Assembly (NCBI GenBank): GCA_009469585.1 | Contig: SSXW01000001.1 | Coordinates: 297,936 to 361,935 of the forward strand | Reading direction: 5' to 3' | Source: Dechloromonas sp. Dech2017 | GTDB taxonomy: Bacteria; Pseudomonadota; Gammaproteobacteria; Burkholderiales; Rhodocyclaceae | DNA length: 64,000 bases | Shown here: positions 1 to 7,679 of the stretch, in pieces | Layout of the letters: every line of letters starts with the position of its first letter | How positions within the stretch are numbered: position 1 is the first letter of the stretch | Translations under genes and position numbers: made by a program | The notes under the pieces: model-generated | Database searches by the model: none | Seen by the model: the letters and a program-made list of their open reading frames with translations, nothing else | Told to the model about the DNA's origin: nothing

Positions 1-2
1 GG

Positions 3-68
3 GCGGCTTTCTGCGGCCTGACGCTGCTCGGACTGGGGCGCCTGCGCTTGTCTGCAGCGGGGTCTTAG
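3..68 (+). CDS. C-terminal tail of an unidentified protein (partial)
   Basis: An open frame enters from the left window edge and stops at a TAG ending at 68. The 21 visible residues are mostly small and hydrophobic (AAFCGLTLLGLGRLRL...), which could be the end of a membrane protein. Nothing in so short a piece identifies a family, and the frame could be chance in GC-rich DNA. Confidence 0.25.
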   Translation, partial: AAFCGLTLLGLGRLRLSAAGS

Positions 69-176
69 CGGGGACGAACGGCAGGAATTTTTTGGCGTAT
101 CGGCAACCTTTTTTCGATGCCATCGTCAAATCGTTCGTCATCAACCGTGGCCGATCGCTCGGCAGGGAGTCCCACC

Positions 177-575
177 ATGTACCGCCATCTGATTTTCCTT
201 CCGGCTGTGCTGCTCTGTTCGGCCGGTTTCGCCCAGGAAGAGGGCACGCGCCTGTCGCGCGACGAGTTGCTGGCTTTCCTCCCGAATGCCGAGGTGACCA
301 GCTACAGCAGGGCGGGCAGCGTGCGGCGATGGAAGAACGAGCCGGACGGCAAATTCGTCGCCTCCACCGACAACAAGAAATACGGCAACCCGATGGGCAA
401 TTCGAGCGCCACCGCCTCGGGCACCTGGCAGGTGAACGACGACGGCAAGTACTGCATCAAGATCGACTGGAAGCGTGAGGCCGAAGACTGGTGCGCGGCT
501 ATCATCAAGACCGCGGATGGCAGCTTTTACCTGAACCGGGTCGACCCGGCGCGCAAGATCGAATTCAAGAAGTAG
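177..575 (+). CDS. Small exported DUF995-like protein
   Basis: This 132-residue protein begins with a signal peptide (MYRHLIFLPAVLLCSAGFAQ), so the mature protein is probably periplasmic. The rest has a pattern of W, dG and G-x-W elements and two cysteines (YCIKIDW, DWCAAI), which I associate with the DUF995 family. Its biochemical role is unknown. The start at 177 was chosen because GGGAG lies a few bases upstream and the signal peptide begins there; an upstream in-frame ATG at 117 would add 20 unconvincing residues. It reads towards yjbQ, which is on the other strand. Confidence 0.7.
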   Translation: MYRHLIFLPAVLLCSAGFAQEEGTRLSRDELLAFLPNAEVTSYSRAGSVRRWKNEPDGKFVASTDNKKYGNPMGNSSATASGTWQVNDDGKYCIKIDWKREAEDWCAAIIKTADGSFYLNRVDPARKIEFKK

Positions 576-607
576 GGCGGGCTGCCGGGGTGGGCGCCTG
601 ACCCGTC

Positions 608-1027
608 CTAGCCGAGCAGCGTGACGACCACTTCGCGGCGGTGCCCCTGCGCGCGGTGCTCGAACAGGTAGATGCCCTGCCAGGTGCCGAGCAGCAGCTT
701 GCCGTCGGCGAAGGGCACGCTCAGCGCGACGCCGGTGAGCAGCGAGCGGGCGTGGGCGGCCATGTCGTCGTCGCCTTCCTGGTCGTGGCGATAGGCCGGG
801 TCGCCGTCCGGCGCCCAGCGCTGCATCAGGGTTTCCAAGTCGAAGCGAACGCTGACGTCGGCGTTCTCGGTGATGGCCAGGCCGCAACTGGTATGGCGCA
901 CGAAAATATGGGCAATTCCGCTGTCGACCGCAGCAGTGCGCACCACGGCAGCGACTTCATCGGTGATTTCGAGCGAACCGCGGCCGTGGGTGACGATGCT
1001 CAGGCGATGCTGTTCGGCCACGCCCAT
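608..1027 (-). CDS. yjbQ: YjbQ family protein (UPF0047)
   Basis: The 139 residues match the YjbQ/UPF0047 fold, a small trimeric protein sometimes annotated as a secondary thiamine-phosphate synthase. Landmarks are the N-terminal HRLSIVTHGRGSLEIT strand, the HIFVRHTSCGLAITENAD signature near residues 40-57 and the C-terminal GTWQGIYLFEHR motif near 114-125. The ATG at 1027 overlaps the stop of the upstream HNH gene (TGATG), so the two are probably translated together. A much longer frame extends upstream in the same phase but is only the shadow of the neighbouring gene. Confidence 0.9.
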   Translation of the reverse strand: MGVAEQHRLSIVTHGRGSLEITDEVAAVVRTAAVDSGIAHIFVRHTSCGLAITENADVSVRFDLETLMQRWAPDGDPAYRHDQEGDDDMAAHARSLLTGVALSVPFADGKLLLGTWQGIYLFEHRAQGHRREVVVTLLG

Positions 1028-1389
1028 CAGTCCTTCTTGAGCAGCCCTTGCAGGGCGGCGAAGGGGTTGTGGGTGGCGCCGCCGCCGCGCCGGCTGCTGT
1101 CGGTATGGCCGCGGTCGGCCTCGATCTGCTTCTGGTGCTCGTTGTCGTGGCAGTAGATGCAGAGCAGTTCCCAGTTGCTGCCGTCGGCCGGGTTGTTGTC
1201 GTGATTGTGGTCGCGGTGGTGCACGGTCAGTTCGCGCAGGTTGGCGACGGTGAATTCCCGGGTACAGCGGCCGCAGATCCACGGGTAGATCTTCAGCGCC
1301 CGCTCGCGATAGCCCTCGGCGCGGGCGTCCGCCGCCTGGCGGGCATCGCGCACGATCTGGTCGAGTCGCTGGTGGTCTATGGCTTTCAT
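1027..1389 (-). CDS. HNH nuclease family protein, YajD-like
   Basis: This 120-residue protein has the HNH layout of YajD. One cysteine pair (CGRCTREF, near residue 39) and a second (CIYCHDNEH, near 78) hold a zinc, and between them sits the LTVHHRDHNHDNNP catalytic region. The family is widespread and presumed to cut or bind nucleic acid, but its cellular role is not established. The start at 1389 has a GGAG six bases upstream; a TTG at 1401 is a weaker alternative. It is the first gene of a two-gene unit with yjbQ and is divergent from the thioesterase gene. Confidence 0.8.
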   Translation of the reverse strand: MKAIDHQRLDQIVRDARQAADARAEGYRERALKIYPWICGRCTREFTVANLRELTVHHRDHNHDNNPADGSNWELLCIYCHDNEHQKQIEADRGHTDSSRRGGGATHNPFAALQGLLKKD

Positions 1390-1466
1390 GGTGGTCTCCA
1401 AGGACTTTGCGCGATTTTACGCCGCAGCCCCTAAAATGTGCCTTCATCCTCATTCAAGACGACGCC

Positions 1467-1895
1467 ATGCCCCGCATCAAGATCGACCTGCCCGAACGCT
1501 TCATTTTCTCGACCGAGATACCCATCTACATCGGCCACATCAACTACGGCCATCACCTCGACAACGCGCAGCTGATCGCGCTGGTTTCCGAGGCCCGGGT
1601 GCGCTTCCTCAAGTCGCTCGGCTACAGCGAGATGGATGTCGAAGGCGTCGGCATCATCGTCGCCGATGTCGCCGCCCAGTACCGTTCGGAAGCCTTCCAC
1701 GGCGAAACCCTGGTCGTCGACATGGCCGCCGATGATTTCAACAAGTACGGCTGCGACCTGGTCTGGCAGCTGACCGACAAGGCCGGCGGCCGCGAAGTGG
1801 CCCGCGGCAAGCACGGCATCATTTTCTTCGACTACGCCGAACGCAAGGCCACGGCGGCTCCCGCCGCCTTCCTGGCCAAGGTGCAGGGGCAGTGA
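1467..1895 (+). CDS. Hotdog-fold acyl-CoA thioesterase
   Basis: This 142-residue hotdog protein resembles the 4-hydroxybenzoyl-CoA thioesterase/YbgC group. The signature is [27 protein letters not shown] near residues 20-46, where an asparagine/histidine pair replaces the usual aspartate region, followed by [15 protein letters not shown]. It presumably hydrolyses a short-chain or aromatic acyl-CoA; the substrate cannot be told from sequence. Its stop overlaps the GTG start of the truncated radical SAM gene (GTGA), so the two were once an operon. Confidence 0.8.
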   Translation: MPRIKIDLPERFIFSTEIPIYIGHINYGHHLDNAQLIALVSEARVRFLKSLGYSEMDVEGVGIIVADVAAQYRSEAFHGETLVVDMAADDFNKYGCDLVWQLTDKAGGREVARGKHGIIFFDYAERKATAAPAAFLAKVQGQ

Positions 1896-2023
1896 TCCCG
1901 ATCCGCTACGTCGAGCCGGTCTTTCGCCCGCCCAGCGAAGCCGAATCGCTGATCCTGCCGGTCACCGATGGCTGTTCGTGGAACCGGTGCACTTTTTGCG
2001 AAATGGTATGGCGTTATCTATAG
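1892..2023 (+). pseudogene. Radical SAM protein, 5' fragment only
   Basis: A GTG start overlaps the thioesterase stop and opens a frame reading [19 protein letters not shown]... [17 protein letters not shown]. The three cysteines match the C-x4-C-x2-C-type cluster-binding site found at the start of a conserved radical SAM family. The protein then runs into unrelated AT-rich sequence (VWRYL, stop at 2021-2023). Homology appears to stop at about base 2005. No 3' remainder is visible elsewhere in the window, so this is the edge of an insertion or deletion. Confidence 0.75.
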
Positions 2024-2056
2024 TACAAATGTAATTTAATAATTTTACGCTATACC
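2006..2056. repeat. AT-rich inverted repeat at the island edge
   Basis: Directly after the radical SAM fragment, GGTATGGCGT is matched by ACGCTATACC about 30 bases on, ten-base arms with one mismatch around an AT-rich centre. It could be one end of a lost mobile element, or a hairpin. The remaining DNA to 2134 is AT-rich and shows no gene. Confidence 0.4.
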
Positions 2057-2134
2057 AATAGGTTATTTTGTGTTGTCCTCGCGTAAAACGATTGTATTGT
2101 ATTGCGTCGCGAATAAAATGGTTTCATTTATTAG

Positions 2135-3311
2135 GGATTCTCTGAACAAGCCGCAATTTTTGGGCGGGCTGTCATGAAAATGATGAAAAACAGGCGATTT
2201 TCGACTGGCGAGCATGAAATTCCGGGGTTTTCCCCCGTATTTCCCGCATCACAGGCGCACCTCGCCCATCAAAGGCAACAAGCGTTTGCGCGCCAGCCAC
2301 AGGTTGGTCAGCGCGAACAGCGTCACGATCTGCCCGGTGTTCTTGGCCAGGCCACGATAGCGAACCTTTGCATAGCCGAATTGCCCCTTGACCACCCGGA
2401 ACGGGTGTTCCACCACCGCCCGGATGGCCGACAACAGTCGGTTGAATGCCTTTTGCCCCTTGCTCAGCTTGCCACCCGCCGGTTTCTTGGTCGGCGTCAG
2501 CACGGTCAGTTTGCCTTCCTTCTCAAAGGTATCGATCGTCCGGTTTTTCTTGTGGTAGCCACGGTCGCCCAGGACCAGGGTTTCCTCGCCATGCAGGCAG
2601 GATTCCATCATCGTGATGTCGGCAACCTTGGCCGTCGTGCATTCAACGGTATGCACCAGGCCGCTTTCGGGATCGACGCCGATGTGCGCCTTCATCCCGA
2701 AATGCCATTGGTTGCCCTTCTTGGTCTGCGTCATCTCGGGATCGCGCTTCTTGTCTTCATTCTTCGTCGAACTGGGGGCAGCAATCAGCGTCGCATCGAC
2801 GACCGTGCCGCGCTTCATCGACAAGCCTTTCTCGGAAAGCACCGCATTGACCTCGGCAAAGATTGCCACCGCCAGGTCGTGCTTCTCCAGCAGATGACGG
2901 AAGCGCAGGATGGTGCTTTCGTCCGGCATCACATCCTCGAAGGCATCCAGCCCGGCAAACCGCCTCAGCAGGGGCACATCATGCAGGGCCTCTTCCATCG
3001 CCGGATCAGAGTAGCCAAACCATTGCTGGATGAAGTGAATCCGCAACATCGTCGAGAGTGGCATCGGCGGCCGACCGTTTCCCTTCTTCGGGTAGAACGG
3101 TTCGATCAGCGCTTCCAAGCGAGACGACGGCACCACCGTGTCCATCTCCGCCAGGAACACCGCCTTCCGGGTTTGCTTTCCCGCCTTGGGCAGGAATCCC
3201 GTCTTGGCAAGGCTCAATTGCTTCATCGATTTCATCTCTTCAATCACTGCCATGACAATGGCGCCATTTTCTCAAATCACGCTGCATGACGATCACTTAT
3301 GCAGGATTTCC
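2135..3311 (-). mobile_element. IS5-family insertion sequence, apparently complete
   Basis: The element is about 1177 bp and bounded by imperfect inverted repeats: GGATTCTCTGAACAAG on the left, and GGAAATCCTGCATAAG read from the right end. It is flanked on both sides by TTAG (2131-2134 and 3312-3315), which fits the YTAR target duplication of IS5-group elements. One uninterrupted transposase gene fills it. The intact ends suggest relatively recent insertion beside the JetD remnant. Confidence 0.8.
2249..3253 (-). CDS. IS5-family DDE transposase
   Basis: The 334-residue protein has the IS5 layout. The N-terminal domain (RPPMPLSTMLRIHFIQQWFGYSDPAMEEAL) leads into a DDE catalytic core: GTVVDATLIAAPSS carries the first aspartate, LVLGDRGYHKKN the second, and the C-terminal HPFRVVKGQFGYAKVRYRGLAKN region matches the Y-R-E-K-like segment. 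It would cut and rejoin the element's ends. The frame is intact. Internal ATGs at residues 7 and 10 are alternative starts. Confidence 0.9.
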   Translation of the reverse strand: MAVIEEMKSMKQLSLAKTGFLPKAGKQTRKAVFLAEMDTVVPSSRLEALIEPFYPKKGNGRPPMPLSTMLRIHFIQQWFGYSDPAMEEALHDVPLLRRFAGLDAFEDVMPDESTILRFRHLLEKHDLAVAIFAEVNAVLSEKGLSMKRGTVVDATLIAAPSSTKNEDKKRDPEMTQTKKGNQWHFGMKAHIGVDPESGLVHTVECTTAKVADITMMESCLHGEETLVLGDRGYHKKNRTIDTFEKEGKLTVLTPTKKPAGGKLSKGQKAFNRLLSAIRAVVEHPFRVVKGQFGYAKVRYRGLAKNTGQIVTLFALTNLWLARKRLLPLMGEVRL

Positions 3312-3342
3312 TTAGCGCAATGTCATTTGAATCTGAAGTAAA

Positions 3343-4554
3343 TCAGGTAGACGGAAGGGTCAGAGGCAATACTTCCTGCTCAATTGCTCTGCCGTCAGCA
3401 CTGATCATCTCACCAACGCCCTCCCATCCGTTATGGGCCGCGATGCGCGAAATCTCTCTCCGCTCATCGTTGCCCAAGGCCTTCCGCGCTACAACGCCAG
3501 GGTATTTAGCGGGGGCCATGTTCCAGAGGTGGAGCGGGCTGGTGTGTGCGTTCTTGAGTCGCATGGCGATCCTAAAACCGCCAACATCGATATCGCCCCA
3601 GTGATAACGAATTACGCCAGGATCGGCCATCGTGTCACCCAGCGTCCGTGCATAGACGCCCATGAATGCAGGGGAGGGCGTCCCTGCGGTGTAGATGATA
3701 AGTCCCGCTGGTGTGCCGGCCTTGCCAAGGGCGAGTTCGTGGAATGTGGTCAGGTTCTCGACTGTCAGCACATAGCCGCCCGACGTGGCCAGCCGCACCC
3801 GCCGGATAGAGGATGGCGATAGACCCACGTAGGGGAAAGGGATCGTGATCTCGGTACCGTCTGCCAACTCGACAATGCCGCTTCCGGCCATGAGAATCGG
3901 CATCGGCATTTTGACCAGTCCGAGTCCGTTAAGGACATCTTCGGTTTCGCGCCAGGGCGGTTCCATCGTTTCAGCCGTCAGGACATCGAGGGCAGCGTAG
4001 ATGCTTTCGATCCGCTTGGTGTCACAGAAAAGCTGGCCACTGAGCCGACGAATAGGAATGTCGTCTTCTCGCGCCCGTTCCTGACTTGCCGCGATGACAC
4101 GGCAGGCGTCCGCAATTTCCCGGGCATCGCTGGCCTTCAGTCCTCGGACGGTCTTGCCGATACGCCACCGTTGCAGCACATCCCCAACGCGCATGTTTTC
4201 ACGCCAAGGGGAAAGCAGGGATTCAGCCATCACAAAGTCAGCCCAAGCAGTTTGCCGCCCGAGCAGCCCGGCCGTCAGATCAGCACTCACCAGCCGGGCT
4301 CGAAGAATTTGGCCGTCCGCGCCGGCCCGCCTGTCCCATTCCAGCGCTATGCAATTCTGACGCTCGTACGTGCGGTGCCAGTGCCCAAGTTCTTCGGGCA
4401 AGTCACGCCACGGACTGCCAGTACGCATGATCCACAACACGGCTTCGAAAAAACGCCGGTTGTCCTGGGCGGTGACGCCACGGTCATTCGCCTTGCCAGG
4501 TAAGAGTTGCTCAATTCGCGCCCACTGGTCGTCACGCAACATCCTTCTGTCCAT
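3343..4554 (-). CDS. Chimera: IS transposase N-terminus fused to Wadjet JetD C-terminal part
   Basis: The first ~65 residues (MLRDDQWARIEQLLPGK ... TGSPWRDLPEELGHW) are the N-terminus of an IS5/IS427-type transposase. From about residue 70 the sequence changes to a JetD-like protein. RRLSGQLFCDTKRIE belongs to the middle region. The C-terminal Toprim-like half keeps VENLTTFHEL with its acidic residue and HWGDIDVGGFRI with the DxD pair. JetD is the nuclease subunit of the Wadjet (JetABCD) plasmid-defence complex. jetA, jetB and jetC are absent here, so this is most likely a decayed system whose jetD was joined in frame to an IS. Whether the chimera is made or active is unknown. Confidence 0.7.
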   Translation of the reverse strand: MDRRMLRDDQWARIEQLLPGKANDRGVTAQDNRRFFEAVLWIMRTGSPWRDLPEELGHWHRTYERQNCIALEWDRRAGADGQILRARLVSADLTAGLLGRQTAWADFVMAESLLSPWRENMRVGDVLQRWRIGKTVRGLKASDAREIADACRVIAASQERAREDDIPIRRLSGQLFCDTKRIESIYAALDVLTAETMEPPWRETEDVLNGLGLVKMPMPILMAGSGIVELADGTEITIPFPYVGLSPSSIRRVRLATSGGYVLTVENLTTFHELALGKAGTPAGLIIYTAGTPSPAFMGVYARTLGDTMADPGVIRYHWGDIDVGGFRIAMRLKNAHTSPLHLWNMAPAKYPGVVARKALGNDERREISRIAAHNGWEGVGEMISADGRAIEQEVLPLTLPST

Positions 4555-4612
4555 CCTGAATTCAGCCCAAAAGTCAGGATATGACCAGATTTCACGAGCT
4601 GTGAACAGCCCC
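4360..4612 (-). mobile_element. IS5/IS427-type insertion sequence, 5' fragment
   Basis: This stretch holds the transposase start that opens the JetD chimera, plus about 55 bases of upstream end sequence finishing near GGGGCTGTTCACAGC (read on the minus strand), which looks like a terminal repeat. The catalytic part of the transposase and the other end are missing, so the element cannot move by itself. Confidence 0.5.
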
Positions 4613-4922
4613 TTGCTATGCCATTGACTGCAAACGAATTATTCAGCACGTTTCCGTTTGGCATACAACCAAGTAATCAATTGAGAACACGCCCTAGAGA
4701 AGAAGCCGCGGGCCTTCGTGTTGAACTGAACCTTATAAAATCGGCTGATGTTCAGAAAATTGAGGAATGAGGAACGCTAAGTTGAATTGTCACTATGTAT
4801 TTGAATTTTTATGTTGAACTTTAACCACAATTTTGTTGATTTCACCAAAATCTTGTCCCAACTTTCTCTAACATTTTGTACACCGCCGAGTGGGCGTTTT
4901 TGGGGAAGTTTCAGGTTTCACA
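4613..4922. other. AT-rich noncoding stretch between JetD chimera and dif-like site
   Basis: About 310 bases with lower GC than the surroundings. No convincing open frame, RNA gene or repeat was seen. Low GC beside mobile DNA is consistent with acquired sequence. Confidence 0.5.
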
Positions 4923-4950
4923 AAGTCGCATAATTTGTATTATGTAAACT
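4923..4950 (+). other. dif-like XerC/XerD recombination site
   Basis: The 28 bases have the dif architecture. A left arm contains CGCATAA, followed by a six-base centre TTTGTA and a right arm TTATGTAAACT. By memory of the proteobacterial consensus (left arm ending CGCATAA, right arm TTATGTTAAAT) the arms differ at only a few positions. It lies 25 bases beyond the TIR gene stop. It may be the chromosomal dif, or an attachment site left by an element that uses host Xer recombinases. Confidence 0.55.
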
Positions 4951-4974
4951 ATAGGCTGCGTAGCATTTGCCTGG

Positions 4975-6747
4975 TTAAGGCAACCGATGCGATACGAGTT
5001 CAAATAGGTCGTTCTCACTTTCTGTGCCATCAGCTGATTTGATAATCCGTTGCATCCTCACGTAGCGCTTTACCTCGGGCGCGTACCAAATTAGGTAACG
5101 GACTCTGACCGGTTCGATCTGCGCCTGGGTAAACGACCCGCTCTGGTTGCGTGTGCTCGATACCTCGATCTTGAAAGCATTGAATGCCCCGGCCGGTACG
5201 TTCACTGACTCCTGGCCAATTAGCGATGCCTTGGAATACCACTGAGTCCAGTGCGAATCCATATCGGGCGTGGCAAAACCACTTTGCGTTGCGAATTGAC
5301 CGAGTCCGACATATGCCCCGAGATACGGACTGAACTCCTGGCCTATTGCATTCCAGGCGATGAAGCCACTACTGCTGCCCCGGGACCGGCGAACTTCGCC
5401 GGCGCGATCAGGTTCGATCATGCGTAACTCATCGGTAATCACGCCATTTTCGACCGACTGCGCCACGATCTCGAAGCGCCGTTTGGGGCTTGATGACCAC
5501 TTGCCTGACGAGCGATACGCCCAACGCTCACCCCTCAGCGGGTATGGCGAGGCAATACCTGGGGTCGTTGCAGCACCTGGCGTTGGCTTGGCCAAGGCTT
5601 CTCTTTTGCGGTCCGCTTGGGGCTGATCTGTGGCAGGCGAACTTGCAGTTCGGAGTTTTGGGATAACCCTCAGCACTTTTTTGTCGCTTCGCTCACCTTG
5701 CCTGGCGGTCAGCGTAAATGTTGTCAGCTTTTCCACGTCCACCTCGACACACCCCGCGTTTCCTTTGTCCACCACACCGGGACGCGGCGTCAGTGTGACT
5801 GTTTCGGCATCGCTCACGCGGTAACACAAGCGCGTACGTTCTCCATCCGCTTCAACCCGGAACTCCCTGATGCGAGGGAAAGATTCCCGAGGCGGCGCAG
5901 CGCGTCCTGGGTCGACAATTGGCACGGTAGACGGCACGGGGGGTAGCGGTTCGCTATCGGGCAGTGCTTCCGGTTTAGGTGGCGCTTCGATTGGTACGGA
6001 CGGCGGTGGTGCACTTGGTTTCGAGGCATCGGCCGTGACGACCGGGGCGGAAGGCTTTTCCGCCGAGGGGGGACTGGTCGTCATGTCTTTCGGATCGCTG
6101 GAGGCAAACCAGAATCCGACGGCGGCAAGCGTGCCGATAGCAAATGTTAGCGGCCAGATCGATCGTCTAGAACCCCCCTGCTCTTTGCCATTGCCGTCAT
6201 CCTTGGGCGCAACCTCCCCTTCATTCGCGTCATGCGGGCTTGGTCGCTGGGTGGCCGTGGCAACGCGGTGCGCATCGGGCTGCGGCGTGTTCAAAATGCT
6301 CTCGAGGGTGCGGATCAGTTCGCCTGTAGAGGCTTCCCATTGCTTGTGGTTGATCTCGATAGCCTGCCGTCGGGTCAGTGGCTTGAGCACCTCCGGTAAA
6401 TCGTTGGCATGCGGCATGACCGCGTCGCCGACCAGAACTGGAACCACCCGTATGCCGCGCTGCAAAGCGGACCCGGTCTCGAGGCGGATGAAATCGTTGG
6501 GATCGTCGAGTCGCCGTCGCCCTGACGCATCGGTAGCTGTTGTCCATTCATCGCCGATGACGGCGATCAGCACACGGCATGATCCCACTGCCTGTTCGAT
6601 GGCCTCGACAAAGTCGAGACCAGGCTCGATACCCTCGACATCCATGAATACACGCTCGGCGCCGAAATGGGCAACAAGACGGTCGTAGAGGCGCCCAGCG
6701 TAGCCTGCTGAATCATCCCGTCGATAGCTGATAAATATCCCGTCCAT
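4975..6747 (-). CDS. Membrane-anchored TIR-domain protein with C-terminal sensor-like domain
   Basis: The 590-residue protein starts with a TIR domain (residues ~1-150): FISYRRDDS at the N-terminus, VFMDVEGIEPGLDF, and an FIRLE segment whose glutamate (about residue 90) matches the catalytic glutamate of NAD-cleaving TIRs. A single transmembrane segment lies near 198-216, followed by a proline-rich linker (~220-290). An Ig-like segment (RIREFRVEADGERTRLCYRVSDAETV) precedes a ~180-residue C-terminal domain that resembles DUF3108-like beta proteins. The topology puts TIR in the cytoplasm and the rest outside. Bacterial TIR proteins often serve immunity by consuming NAD; that role here is inference from domain and context. 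Confidence 0.8.
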   Translation of the reverse strand: MDGIFISYRRDDSAGYAGRLYDRLVAHFGAERVFMDVEGIEPGLDFVEAIEQAVGSCRVLIAVIGDEWTTATDASGRRRLDDPNDFIRLETGSALQRGIRVVPVLVGDAVMPHANDLPEVLKPLTRRQAIEINHKQWEASTGELIRTLESILNTPQPDAHRVATATQRPSPHDANEGEVAPKDDGNGKEQGGSRRSIWPLTFAIGTLAAVGFWFASSDPKDMTTSPPSAEKPSAPVVTADASKPSAPPPSVPIEAPPKPEALPDSEPLPPVPSTVPIVDPGRAAPPRESFPRIREFRVEADGERTRLCYRVSDAETVTLTPRPGVVDKGNAGCVEVDVEKLTTFTLTARQGERSDKKVLRVIPKLRTASSPATDQPQADRKREALAKPTPGAATTPGIASPYPLRGERWAYRSSGKWSSSPKRRFEIVAQSVENGVITDELRMIEPDRAGEVRRSRGSSSGFIAWNAIGQEFSPYLGAYVGLGQFATQSGFATPDMDSHWTQWYSKASLIGQESVNVPAGAFNAFKIEVSSTRNQSGSFTQAQIEPVRVRYLIWYAPEVKRYVRMQRIIKSADGTESENDLFELVSHRLP

Positions 6748-6799
6748 ACCGATCAGTCCCCTCTCGGCCTGGCTGCCTCATGGTTCAATTCGCCCAGCG

Positions 6800-6863
6800 A
6801 GCCTTGGCAGGGAACCAAGGCTCATCCGTCCGCGATCATGCCATGATCATCATGCTGCATGAT
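6800..6863. promoter_or_regulatory. Palindrome cluster upstream of the TIR gene
   Basis: Three dyads lie 53-116 bases before the TIR start. AGCCTTGG/CCAAGGCT has 8-base arms and a 7-base loop (6800-6822). GATCATG-C-CATGATC lies at 6834-6848 and ATCATG-CTG-CATGAT at 6849-6863. The two adjacent CATGAT palindromes look like a double operator. The rest of 6748-6977 has no gene. Confidence 0.4.
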
Positions 6864-6977
6864 GCATCTGGATGCAACTGCTGCCATACCCTGATGATCA
6901 GCAAATACCCGCAAAAGTTCAGGTATTTACGGAAAATATTGGGTGTTCAACGCTTACGCAGGAGAGTGCCGACGAGG

Positions 6978-7418
6978 TTAGTTGAGGTCCTCATCCTTGA
7001 CCGGATGGAGGTGCAATATCTGGATACCTTCGTCGCGCAACGCATCACACTCATCGGCCGTAGCCTGTCCACGAATGGAACGCTCAGGGGCTTCGTTGTA
7101 ATGAATTTTCCTGGCCTCTTCGGCGAACGACTTTCCAACGTCCTCGCTGTTTTCGACAATGGTCTGGATCAATTGTCGATACAGCGCCATCGTCTGAATG
7201 CCTACCGGCATCAAGGCTGTACTGGCAGAAGGCGACGGAGCGAATTGCGGGGAACCGGACGCTATGGAAACTGCCGACGGAATGCGCCTTATGTCGTGGC
7301 TGTCGCATTGCGGACAACTGATGAAATCCCGTTGCAACTGATCTTCGAAATCTTCAGCGCTGCGAAACCAGCCTTCGAATTTGTGGTTGTTGTCGCAACT
7401 GAGGTCGTAGATGATCAT
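6978..7418 (-). CDS. DUF1178 family protein
   Basis: 146 residues with the DUF1178 hallmarks: MIIYDLSCDNNHKFEGWF at the start, a CPQCDSHDIRRIPSAV motif near residue 36 that pairs with the N-terminal cysteine region as a probable zinc site, and the C-terminal GQATADECDALRDEGIQI segment. The function is unknown; the family is common in Alpha- and Betaproteobacteria, usually as a housekeeping gene. The start at 7418 fits the family N-terminus better than the upstream 7466. The sequence just upstream carries the tRNA-Leu-like attachment remnant, so its native upstream region was displaced by the integrated element. Confidence 0.85.
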   Translation of the reverse strand: MIIYDLSCDNNHKFEGWFRSAEDFEDQLQRDFISCPQCDSHDIRRIPSAVSIASGSPQFAPSPSASTALMPVGIQTMALYRQLIQTIVENSEDVGKSFAEEARKIHYNEAPERSIRGQATADECDALRDEGIQILHLHPVKDEDLN

Positions 7419-7428
7419 GGACTTGTTC

Positions 7429-7447
7429 TTGGTCGGGACGGGAATCG
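7429..7447 (+). other. Left attachment-site remnant (tRNA-Leu 3' end copy)
   Basis: TTGGT and CGGGACGGGAATCG occur here and, with ACC between them, at the 3' end of tRNA-Leu (25040-25061). Same orientation as the tRNA copy, as expected for direct attachment repeats. Confidence 0.55.
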
Positions 7448-7500
7448 TATAAACCATGGAAAGCATTGCTATCAGAAGAAATCGAAAATCACAGTTTTCG

Positions 7501-7530
7501 AGTTACCCCCAAAGTTACCCCCATCGAAAC
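7501..7530 (+). repeat. Integrase arm-type repeats, left end
   Basis: Two copies of AGTTACCCCCA lie in tandem, the second running into TCGAAAC. The same motif, running into TTGAAAC, lies inside the right end of the element. Confidence 0.5.
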
Positions 7531-7595
7531 GTCGCTGGCACCTATTCTGTTAGGGCGCGAATCATACCACCCTACCCTTTTTCATCAGCTAGTCG

Positions 7596-7633
7596 CATCT
7601 GCTTTGGGAGCAGATGGCAGGGATTCGAGCCCC
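7596..7633 (+). repeat. tRNA-Pro-like fragment 1 (anticodon and T arms)
   Basis: CATCTGCTTTGGGAGCAGA reproduces the anticodon stem-loop of tRNA-Pro(UGG), followed by GGATTCGAGCCCC, a T-arm-like piece. There is no acceptor or D arm, so it is not a working tRNA. It is followed by the trypsin-like gene. Confidence 0.55.
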
Positions 7634-7679
7634 TATAATCTGATCACTGCCTGCGCGTTTCTACCTTCGGGCTTTTTTT

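Noticed and set aside
2006..2134. Second dif-like site at the island's left edge
   Set aside because: CTATAGT is shared with the flank of the 4.9-kb site but the Xer arm sequences are absent.
7601..7615. TCTGC-GCAGA hairpins as terminators
   Set aside because: No T run follows in either copy, and the T-arm-like tail points to tRNA-Pro fragments.
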